Assembly (NCBI GenBank): GCA_965652545.1
Contig: CBFGWV010000012.1
Span: 1 to 44,734, forward strand
DNA from: CBFGWV01 sp965652545
GTDB lineage: Bacteria > Pseudomonadota > Gammaproteobacteria > Competibacterales > Competibacteraceae
Reading direction: 5' to 3'
DNA length: 44,734 nucleotides
Shown here piece by piece: positions 34,080 to 41,029 of this stretch. The notes below the pieces were generated by a model. The model was not told the origin of the DNA. It did not search any database and saw nothing but the letters and a program-made list of their open reading frames with translations. The position numbers and the translations under genes were made by a program. Numbering within the stretch: the stretch's first letter is position 1; each line of letters begins with the position of its first letter.

Positions 34080-35933
34080 ATGCGCTCGAGCGAGCCCCGC
34101 CCCATCGCCCTGTCCACCTTGTTGTCGGTGGGCTTCGGCGGCTATGTGCTGCTTGTCTCGGCCATCATTCTGGTGCTTGCGCTGGGTGCGGCCCAGCGTA
34201 ATACGTTGGACTTGTTGCGTTTGCACGGCATCACCATCGTCGATGTGCTGGAAGCGCGCGCCGACGGTTTCATCGGCACGGTCAAGGGGCAGTTGCGCTT
34301 CCTGGCTCGCGAAGTCGAACAAGGCCGCCTGGATCCGGACCGCGAGAGCCAGTTGATCGACCGAATCTCCGGCGCCTTCGCCGGCGTGCCGCAGGTCAGC
34401 GGCATCGCCTTTGCCCGGCCGGATGGGTCCTCCATCCGCCTTGGGCGCACGCCCGATGGCTTCGTGATTCTACGTACCGGGGCCGGTGGCGTACCGACCG
34501 ACTCCATGGTGGCGCGCACCGCCGATGGGACGGACGCGCTGATGACCAGCATCGGTGCCGAACCGTCGATTCGCGGGATCCAGGATCGCCGCTCATACGT
34601 CTTGTGGCTGGATGCCGCCAATGCGCCGGTCATCGGCCTGGTCGAAGCCGTGCGCCGGGACGAAGTCTTCCTGGGCCGTTTCGGTGCGCTGGTGTCCGTG
34701 GACGCGTTGTCCCGCGACATGAGCACGGTTGGCGACCGCTTCGGCGGGCGCGCCTTCATGCTCTACGGCCGCGACCGCGTGCTGGCCCATCCGGCCCTTG
34801 CGGTCATTCCCGGCTTGGGGTCGGCGGAGGAGCCCCTGCCGGGTATCGACGAGATCGGCGATGCGGCGCTCAGCGGCTTCGGAAACCCCGCGACGGTGGA
34901 TCTGGATGGCTTGTTCGCCGACGACCGGACACGGGGCAAGGTGTTCATGGTCGGTGGGCGGGAGTTCGTCACCGTCTACCGCGAAATCAACGGCGTCGGT
35001 CAGGAGCCCTGGATCGTCGGCCTGTTGGCGCCCAACGAGGTGTTCAACCAGCAGGTGAGCCGCCTGCAGCTCACCGCCTGGTTGGCGCTGGGGCTCACCG
35101 TGCTGGCTGCGGTCCTGGCCTTGTTTGCCGGACGTCGCCTGGCGCGGCCGTTCGCCGGCCTGACCGCCACCGCCGATGCCGTCGCGCGGCTGGAATTCGA
35201 CGACTATCAACCGCTGCCACGCAGCCGCATCAAAGAGCTCGACGAGGCCTCCCGTGCCATGAACGCGATGGTGGTCGGTCTGCGCCGATTCGGCCAGTAC
35301 GTGCCCAAGCGGCTGGTGCGTCGGCTGATCGAGCGCGGCGAGGATGGCGTCGCCTCCGAGGAGCGCGAGATCACCGTGCTGTTCTGCGATATTGCCGGCT
35401 TCACCCGCTGGTGCGAGGGGCGGACCACGGCGCAGGCCGCCGAGGCCCTGAATGCGCATTTTGCCCGCATGGCCGACGCGATACGTGCCGAAGGCGGCAC
35501 CATCGATAAGTACATCGGTGATTCGGTCATGGCGTTTTGGGGGGCGCCCGGCCGTCAGGACGACCATGCCGACCGCGCCTGCCGTGCTGCGCTGGCCATG
35601 GTGCGCGCCGCGGATGCCTTGCCCGCCGGTGCGCTGGGCGCGCGGATCCGCATCGGTGTGCACTCGGGGCCGGCGCTGGTCGGCAACATCGGTGCGCCGG
35701 GGCGAATCAACTACACGGTGGTCGGGGATACCGTCAACATCGCACAACGGCTGGAAACCCTCGGCAAGAGCGAGGGCAAGGCGGCCTCGCCCGTACTGAT
35801 CTCGGACGCAACGTACACTCAACTGACCACCTGCACGGCGATTCTGGCGTTGGGTTGTCAGACGCTGCGCGGGCGGAAGGAGGAAATCTGCGTCTATGAG
35901 CTCAACGGCTTCGATGCCGGTGGGCTCCCCTGA
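34080..35933 (+). CDS. Membrane-bound class III adenylate/guanylate cyclase
   Basis: The 617-residue protein has an N-terminal membrane helix (~15-38), a ~270-residue extracytoplasmic sensor domain, a second helix (~325-348), a HAMP-like linker and a C-terminal class III cyclase domain. The two metal aspartates are D437 (FCDIAGFT) and D481 (IGDSVMAFW), 44 residues apart as expected. DKYIGD and VVGDTVNIAQRLE complete the active site and suggest ATP as substrate, hence cAMP. It begins 17 bases after the AmpG-like gene. The signal sensed outside the membrane is unknown. The window's cNMP-domain proteins are possible receivers. Confidence 0.9.
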   Translation: MRSSEPRPIALSTLLSVGFGGYVLLVSAIILVLALGAAQRNTLDLLRLHGITIVDVLEARADGFIGTVKGQLRFLAREVEQGRLDPDRESQLIDRISGAFAGVPQVSGIAFARPDGSSIRLGRTPDGFVILRTGAGGVPTDSMVARTADGTDALMTSIGAEPSIRGIQDRRSYVLWLDAANAPVIGLVEAVRRDEVFLGRFGALVSVDALSRDMSTVGDRFGGRAFMLYGRDRVLAHPALAVIPGLGSAEEPLPGIDEIGDAALSGFGNPATVDLDGLFADDRTRGKVFMVGGREFVTVYREINGVGQEPWIVGLLAPNEVFNQQVSRLQLTAWLALGLTVLAAVLALFAGRRLARPFAGLTATADAVARLEFDDYQPLPRSRIKELDEASRAMNAMVVGLRRFGQYVPKRLVRRLIERGEDGVASEEREITVLFCDIAGFTRWCEGRTTAQAAEALNAHFARMADAIRAEGGTIDKYIGDSVMAFWGAPGRQDDHADRACRAALAMVRAADALPAGALGARIRIGVHSGPALVGNIGAPGRINYTVVGDTVNIAQRLETLGKSEGKAASPVLISDATYTQLTTCTAILALGCQTLRGRKEEICVYELNGFDAGGLP

Positions 35934-36003
35934 CGGTATCTGATTCACCTAGCCGTAACGGTTTGTTCACGCTGTTGTTTTAGCACCGGGGCAAGCTTCC
36001 GTC

Positions 36004-37209
36004 ATGGATGGCATGGCGCAAACGAACCCGTCCCCGCCACGGTGTTTCACACCGCCCCGGGTATGCCTGGTTACAGAAACCTACCCACCGGATGTCAACG
36101 GGGTCGCGATGACCTTGGCCCATCTGGTCGATGGGCTGCGCGCACGGGAATTCCCGCTCCTGCTCATCCGGCCCCGTCAATCCGGCGACGGGGAGCGCAC
36201 CGATCCGTGGCTGGTCACGGTGCCTGGGCTGCCCTTGCCGTTTTATAAGGATGTACGGCTGGGTCTGGCCGCCCGCGGACGACTGGAGGGTATCTTCAAA
36301 GCGTTCGCCGCCGATGTGGTGCACATTGCCACCGAGGGGCCGCTGGGTCTGGCGGCACTGCGCGCCGCGCGCCGCCTGGGTCTGCCGGTGACCTCGTCCT
36401 TTCACACCAATTTCCACCGCTACAGCCGTTACTACGGTGTCGGCCTGCTCGCGCGGCCGATCGCGGCTTATCTGCGGCGGTTCCACAACCGCTGCGTCTG
36501 CACCCTGGCCCCTACCCGGGCGATGGCCGCGGAACTGGGCGCGATGGGTTTCGACCGGTGTCGGGTCCTGGCCCGTGGGGTGGACACCGCGCTGTTCGAC
36601 CCAGCCCGCCGCGATGACCGGCTGCGTAGCAGTTGGGGCGCCGGCACCGGCGATACCGTTGTCCTGTATGTCGGACGTCTGGCCGCCGAGAAGAATCTCG
36701 ATCTGGCTGTGCAGGCGTTTCTCGCGGTGCGCGAACGCGCCCCCACCGCGCGCTTCGTCCTGGTGGGTGATGGCCCATCGGCCACGTCACTCAAACGACA
36801 CCATCCGGATTTCGTCTTCGCTGGCATGCGCCGCGATCTCGACTTGGCGCGGCACTACGCATCGGCCGATCTGTTCGTATTTCCCTCGCTTAGCGAAACC
36901 TTCGGCAATGTGACGCAAGAGGCCATGGCCAGCGGGCTGGCGGTGGTTGCCTTTGACTACGCGGCCGCACACGAGCGCATCGTGTGCGGCAATAACGGCA
37001 TCACCGTGCCTGTCGGTGATCGCGATGCGTTTGTACATGCCCTGGTGCGGCTGGCGTGCCAGCCCGATGAGGCGCGCCGGCTTGGTTCGCGAGCCCGGGA
37101 GGCCATGAGTGGCCTGGACTGGGCAGATATCGATGGTGGGTTTGCCGGCGTGCTGCGTGAGGCGGCCGTGTCCAGGCGGGAGGCTGCGGGTAATGAACAA
37201 AACGCTTGA
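36004..37209 (+). CDS. GT4-family glycosyltransferase
   Basis: The 401-residue retaining glycosyltransferase has the two Rossmann halves of the GT-B fold. It has TETYPPDVNGVA near the N-terminus, a SSFHTNFHRYSRYYG acceptor region, VLYVGRLAAEKNLDL and the donor-binding E-x7-E motif (SETFGNVTQEA). It resembles the MgtA/PimB-like enzymes that add mannose or glucose to diacylglycerol or phosphatidylinositol-type lipids. It overlaps a PAP2 phosphatase gene by 17 bases. A glycosyltransferase making a glycolipid from diacylglycerol, with a phosphatase supplying that acceptor, would make sense, but this is inference. Confidence 0.87.
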   Translation: MDGMAQTNPSPPRCFTPPRVCLVTETYPPDVNGVAMTLAHLVDGLRAREFPLLLIRPRQSGDGERTDPWLVTVPGLPLPFYKDVRLGLAARGRLEGIFKAFAADVVHIATEGPLGLAALRAARRLGLPVTSSFHTNFHRYSRYYGVGLLARPIAAYLRRFHNRCVCTLAPTRAMAAELGAMGFDRCRVLARGVDTALFDPARRDDRLRSSWGAGTGDTVVLYVGRLAAEKNLDLAVQAFLAVRERAPTARFVLVGDGPSATSLKRHHPDFVFAGMRRDLDLARHYASADLFVFPSLSETFGNVTQEAMASGLAVVAFDYAAAHERIVCGNNGITVPVGDRDAFVHALVRLACQPDEARRLGSRAREAMSGLDWADIDGGFAGVLREAAVSRREAAGNEQNA

Positions 37210-37738
37210 TGCGGGCTACGGTGCGTCGCTGACGCGGCTGGCGGAGCGGGAGCTTCTCTGGTGCCTGAAGATCAACCGCGCTTCCAGTCGACGTCCGCTG
37301 GAGCGGATGTTTGCCCTGGTCAGCCGCCTGGGTGACGGCGTGTTCTGGTATGGGCTGATGCTGGTGCTGATCGGGTTGGAAGGGTATGCGGCCGTTCCCG
37401 CGGTTTCGCGCATGCTGCTGGCCGGTGGGCTGTGCCTGTTCATCTACAAATGGCTCAAGCGTTCGACCACCCGTCCACGCCCTTGTGCCCGCACTACGGC
37501 CATTCACGCGCCGGTTGCACCGCTGGATGAGTTCAGTTTCCCATCGGGGCATACCTTGCATGCGGTGGGCTTTACCGTGGTGGCTTTGGCTCACTATCCC
37601 GGCCTCGGCTGGCTGCTGCTGCCGTTCACCGCGCTCGTAGCCGCATCGAGACTGGTCCTGGGTCTGCACTACCCGTCGGACGTCGTGGCCGGCGCGCTGC
37701 TCGGGGGGGTGCTGGCGACTGTCGTGTTGCAGATATAG
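37193..37738 (+). CDS. PAP2-family membrane phosphatase
   Basis: This 181-residue integral-membrane phosphatase has the three motifs of the type 2 phosphatidic acid phosphatase family: K-x6-RP (KRSTTRPRP), PSGH (FPSGHTLH) and SR-x5-H-x3-D (SRLVLGLHYPSD). Family members dephosphorylate phosphatidic acid, undecaprenyl pyrophosphate or related lipids on the periplasmic face. The ATG at 37193 has GGAGG 9 bases upstream and lies within the end of the glycosyltransferase gene, so it is translationally linked. The start excludes a longer frame that would overlap by another 84 bases. Confidence 0.9.
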   Translation: MNKTLDAGYGASLTRLAERELLWCLKINRASSRRPLERMFALVSRLGDGVFWYGLMLVLIGLEGYAAVPAVSRMLLAGGLCLFIYKWLKRSTTRPRPCARTTAIHAPVAPLDEFSFPSGHTLHAVGFTVVALAHYPGLGWLLLPFTALVAASRLVLGLHYPSDVVAGALLGGVLATVVLQI

Positions 37739-37748
37739 CGCCGGGTGA

Positions 37749-37770
37749 CCGGGGGGCGAAAGGGCCCCCC
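37749..37770. terminator. GC-rich hairpin between convergent PAP2 and Spy-like genes
   Basis: GGGGGG (37751-37756) pairs with CCCCCC (37765-37770) around a CGAAAGGG loop, 13 bases after the PAP2 stop. No T-run follows, so termination efficiency is uncertain. Confidence 0.4.
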
Positions 37771-37803
37771 ACACCACTCGACGCCAGCGGCCGTCAGAGC
37801 CGT

Positions 37804-38340
37804 TTAGACATCGTCGTCCGTGCCGGGCATGCCGAACCCACCACCACGGCGGTGACGCATGAGCTGTTGCAAGGCCTGACGCTGGTCGTCGCTCAGCGTG
37901 TTCCAGAAGGCTTCCATGGCCGGGCGAACCGTCCGCAGCGCTTCGAGTTGTGCCTCCAATTGTGCCTCCATCCGCGCCATGCCGGTCATGGGGTTGCGCT
38001 CGCCATCCTTGTCAGCCATCGGTCCGCGGCCGCAGTGCTCGGCCAGTTGCCCCTTGGCCGTCTCGAGGGCCTCGGTCAGGTCGGTCCATGCCGTGGCCTG
38101 TTCCGGCGTGAACTCCACGAAAGCATTGATGACATCGATGCCTTTTTGCAGGTGGTCGCCCTGGGTCATATGACAGAAGCCCTGCCCACCATGAGGCCCG
38201 CCGCGGCGGGCGTGCTTGAAGCCCATGGCCTCGCCCCGCTGCCAGCGGTGTCCCTCATCGCTGCCCTTGGCCGCCATCGCGGCGCCGCCGGCGGACAGGG
38301 CAAGAACCAATGCTGTCGCTATCGCAGTACGTGTTTTCAT
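37804..38340 (-). CDS. Spy/CpxP-like periplasmic LTxxQ protein
   Basis: The 178-residue protein has a clear signal peptide (ALVLALSAGGAAMAA, cleavage before KG). The helical mature part has two LTxxQ-type motifs, FTPEQATAW and LSDDQRQAL, the signature of the Spy/CpxP periplasmic chaperone family. It is His/Gly/Arg-rich at both ends (HARRGGPHGGQG and RHRRGGGFG), which could bind metal. In E. coli, CpxP is divergent from cpxRA and inhibits the sensor CpxA. Here the gene is likewise divergent from an OmpR-type regulator and histidine kinase, suggesting a similar feedback circuit. Sequence alone cannot tell Spy from CpxP. Confidence 0.85.
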   Translation of the reverse strand: MKTRTAIATALVLALSAGGAAMAAKGSDEGHRWQRGEAMGFKHARRGGPHGGQGFCHMTQGDHLQKGIDVINAFVEFTPEQATAWTDLTEALETAKGQLAEHCGRGPMADKDGERNPMTGMARMEAQLEAQLEALRTVRPAMEAFWNTLSDDQRQALQQLMRHRRGGGFGMPGTDDDV

Positions 38341-38542
38341 CGTTGCGCTCCATGTGGTTATCGAATCGGTCGGTGAGCCGATGGGGACAGAGTGCGGCGC
38401 GCTTGTCTCGCCCCGATGTCAGCGGGGACGGGGATTTGTAACAAGCTATTTCAGGGATGCCGTTTGCAATCGTCTGTCACCAAAATCCGCAACGGGGTGC
38501 GGCGGCGGGTTCCTATAATCGGCCCATGAATGTAATCGACAC
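38341..38542. promoter_or_regulatory. Divergent control region of the Spy-like gene and the two-component system
   Basis: A perfect -10 hexamer, TATAAT (38514-38519), lies 23 bases upstream of the regulator's ATG with a weak -35. I see no clear GTAAA-N5-GTAAA CpxR box. An AT-rich stretch around 38435-38490 is the likely site of Spy-gene promoter elements. Confidence 0.45.
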
Positions 38543-39259
38543 ATGAACAGCCCAGCCCACTGCCTGGTCGTCGACGATGACCCTGAAATCCGCGAGCTCG
38601 TGGCCGCCTTCCTGGGGCGGCACGGCTACCGTGTCACCACCGCGGCCGATGGACGGGCCATGTTCCGTACTCTGGAGGACGGACGCATCGATCTTGTGAT
38701 CCTCGATCTCATGCTGCCGGGCGAGGACGGGCTGGGGCTGTGCCGACGCCTGCGGGCGACATCCAACCTGCCGGTCATCATGCTCACGGCCCTGGGCGAG
38801 GAAACCGATCGCATCCTTGGGTTGGAAATGGGCGCCGACGACTACCTGGCCAAGCCGTTCAACCCGCGCGAGCTGCTGGCGCGGGTCAAGGCGGTACTAA
38901 GGCGTACCGGCACCCGACAGCCTGCCGGCGGCTCGCTCGGGCAGGTGCTGGAGTTCGCGCGCTGGCGGCTCGATCTGGCGCGGCGCGAGCTGATTGACCC
39001 CGAGGGTGTCCACGTAGCGCTGACCAGCGGCGAGTTCGATCTGCTTGCCGCGTTTGCAGAGCATCCCCAGCGCGTGCTCTCGCGGGAGCAACTGCTGGAT
39101 CTGACCAAGGGCCGCGATGCCTTACCGTTCGATCGCAGCGTCGATGTCCAACTCAGCCGGTTGCGCCGCAAAATCGAACCCGACCCACGCAATCCGGAAC
39201 TCATCAAAACGGTCCGTGCCGGCGGCTACTTGTTCACGCCGGTCGTGGTGCGGCTGTGA
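38543..39259 (+). CDS. OmpR-family response regulator
   Basis: The 238-residue regulator has an N-terminal receiver with the acidic pocket DDD (11-13), phospho-acceptor D55 (VILDLMLPG) and K105 region (YLAKPFNPREL). The C-terminal OmpR/PhoB winged helix has VALTSGEFDLLAAFAEHPQRVLSREQLLD and SVDVQLSRLRRKIEPDPRNPELIKTVRAGGYLF. It closely resembles OmpR-like regulators of the EnvZ/RstA type. The stop overlaps the kinase GTG start (GTGA), so regulator and sensor are translated together. The divergent Spy-like gene is the best candidate target. Confidence 0.94.
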   Translation: MNSPAHCLVVDDDPEIRELVAAFLGRHGYRVTTAADGRAMFRTLEDGRIDLVILDLMLPGEDGLGLCRRLRATSNLPVIMLTALGEETDRILGLEMGADDYLAKPFNPRELLARVKAVLRRTGTRQPAGGSLGQVLEFARWRLDLARRELIDPEGVHVALTSGEFDLLAAFAEHPQRVLSREQLLDLTKGRDALPFDRSVDVQLSRLRRKIEPDPRNPELIKTVRAGGYLFTPVVVRL

Positions 39260-40569
39260 CCGGCCGTCCGTCTGGCGGTTGGGGTGCCGGTGCGAGGCTC
39301 AGCGCGCTGCTTGCCGTCTCACTGTTGCTGGTGTTGGCGTTGATGATCTGGCTTCGACCGGCCGAGGATGTGGTCGCCGCACGCTGGGCTGCGCCCCTGG
39401 GTGAACAACTTGAGCGCATGGCGACCCTGGTGGACGACGCCGACCCGGTGCGGCGGCGGATGATAGTTGCGGCGCTCGACGGCCCCTTGATGAATGCCCT
39501 GATCAGCGATGCCCCTGTGGTGGCTGACATCCGCCAAGTGGGTCCGGAGATGGCGACCTTGAGCGCCTTGCAGCGGCAGTTGTCCGGCCGCGATCTGCGC
39601 GTCGGGCGGCTGGCCCACGACGAGCTTGCCCGCCCCCGGCCGGCAGTCGCATTGCGACTGGTCGACGGACAATGGCTGACCGTCGCCCTGTCGCCACGCT
39701 GGGTGCGTCGGCGTGAGGATCATATCGGTCTGTGGTGGCTGCTCGTGGGCGGGGTGATCGTATTCGCTTTCTGGGCCGGACATCGCTTTACCCGGCCGCT
39801 GCGCGATTTTGTCGTAGCCGTCGAGCGCTTCGGCGAACAGGCCACCGAAGCCCCGATAGCGGAAACCGGCCCGCGGGAGCTGCGTCAGGCCATCGCTGCA
39901 TTCAATCGCATGCAAGGCCGACTGCGCGCCTTGCTGGACGATCGCACCCGTATGCTCATCGCCATTGCGCATGATTTGCGCACGATGCTCACCCGGCTGC
40001 GCCTGCGCGCCGAGTTCATCGATGACGATGAGCATCAGCGCAAGGCGCTTGCGGATCTGGACACCATGGAGCGCATGCTCACCGGGGTATTGGACTATGC
40101 TCGCGCCGAGCAGGGGCCGGGTGGGGAGGCGCCCACGCACCTGAACCTCGCAGCGACTGTGCAGGCGGTGGTGGACAGCTTTGCCGACCAGGGTGCCCGC
40201 GTGGCCTACCACGGCCCCAATCGCTGCATCGTGGGCGGGCGTCCGCAGGCCATCGAACGCGCTGTGCATAACCTTGTGGATAACGCGATCAAATATGGCG
40301 GTGAGGCGGACGTGACCGTGGCCCGTCACGATGACGCCCTGGCCATCGTCACGGTGGACGACCGTGGCCCGGGTATTCCCGAGGCACTGCGAAGGCGGGT
40401 GTTCGAGCCGTTCTTTCGTGCCGAGCCCTCACGCAGTCGCGATACCGGCGGTACGGGCTTGGGCTTGAGCCTGGTTCAGGCGTTGATCGCGCGTGAGGGC
40501 GGGGTCATCGAATTGGCGGATCGACCTGGAGGCGGGCTGCGGGTCATCGTACGGTTGCCGATCCCCTGA
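39256..40569 (+). CDS. EnvZ-like sensor histidine kinase
   Basis: The 437-residue inner-membrane kinase has two transmembrane helices (~15-33 and ~157-176) around a ~120-residue periplasmic sensor. A HAMP linker, HisKA with H239 (IAIAHDLRTMLTRLRLR) and an HATPase domain (N box HNLVDNAIKYGG, G boxes DRGPGIP and GTGLGLSL) follow. The H box deviates from the canonical HDLRTPLTR: the conserved proline is methionine (codon ATG). In EnvZ this proline shapes the helix next to the histidine, so the kinase/phosphatase balance may differ. The start is the GTG overlapping the regulator's stop. The Spy-like periplasmic protein is a plausible modulator. Confidence 0.93.
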   Translation: MTGRPSGGWGAGARLSALLAVSLLLVLALMIWLRPAEDVVAARWAAPLGEQLERMATLVDDADPVRRRMIVAALDGPLMNALISDAPVVADIRQVGPEMATLSALQRQLSGRDLRVGRLAHDELARPRPAVALRLVDGQWLTVALSPRWVRRREDHIGLWWLLVGGVIVFAFWAGHRFTRPLRDFVVAVERFGEQATEAPIAETGPRELRQAIAAFNRMQGRLRALLDDRTRMLIAIAHDLRTMLTRLRLRAEFIDDDEHQRKALADLDTMERMLTGVLDYARAEQGPGGEAPTHLNLAATVQAVVDSFADQGARVAYHGPNRCIVGGRPQAIERAVHNLVDNAIKYGGEADVTVARHDDALAIVTVDDRGPGIPEALRRRVFEPFFRAEPSRSRDTGGTGLGLSLVQALIAREGGVIELADRPGGGLRVIVRLPIP

Positions 40570-41029
40570 CGACAGTGCTGTCTCGACCCTACCGTCTCAA
40601 TGCCTATGAAGAAATTTTTACACCACGGTGCCACAAGCGTAGAGCGGGCACTTCGGGAATCATGCTGATGGATGATATGTGTTTCTACTTTAGTAAGAGA
40701 TGCTGAGCGACCTTAAAAAATCATTCCCTGAAAACGGCAAGAATTTTTCTGTTTGCGACATTCTATTGGATGGTATTGGTGTGAACGAGAAGTCTTGCAT
40801 GGCTCATGACGGTTGACGCAGAAAGAAAATTCATTGGATGTCATCCATGAACCCACTGATGATCGGATACTAACAAAAGAGGACCACCCGAACAAAGGTG
40901 AACTGTTAAGTAGGTTGTTCCGACGATCGATCCTTTGCCCGACGGGTGGTGGAAAACGACGCGCCTTAAGAGTGCGTCGCAGTCACGTGCGTGATTGATA
41001 AAAAAAGAACCACCGAAGAGGAAGGCGTC
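40570..41029. other. 460-base A+T-rich stretch upstream of the large unknown gene
   Basis: No convincing gene is present. A hand count of 40681-40740 gives about 38% G+C, against well above 60% in the flanking two-component genes. Small dyads are visible: GGATG-T-CATCC (about 40839-40849), CGACGC...GCGTCG around 40965-40985 with an inner CTTAAG, and TCACG-TG-CGTGA at 40983-40994. I find no strong -35/-10 pair, no HrpL or PIP box and no -24/-12 element. It presumably holds the promoter of the 1119-residue gene and looks like acquired DNA. Confidence 0.55.

Noticed and set aside
40813..40998. 61-codon plus-strand frame before the large unknown gene
   Set aside because: Its composition is random-looking, it has no clear Shine-Dalgarno and it overlaps the presumed promoter and leader.
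40991..41029. GTG at 40991 as the start of the 1119-residue protein
   Set aside because: The ATG at 41030 has a much better ribosome-binding site (GAGGAAGG); the GTG lies within an inverted repeat.
40570..41029. HrpL box, PIP box or other type III secretion promoter
   Set aside because: No GGAAC-N16-CCAC or TTCGB-N15-TTCGB pair was found, so the secreted-effector idea rests only on protein layout.
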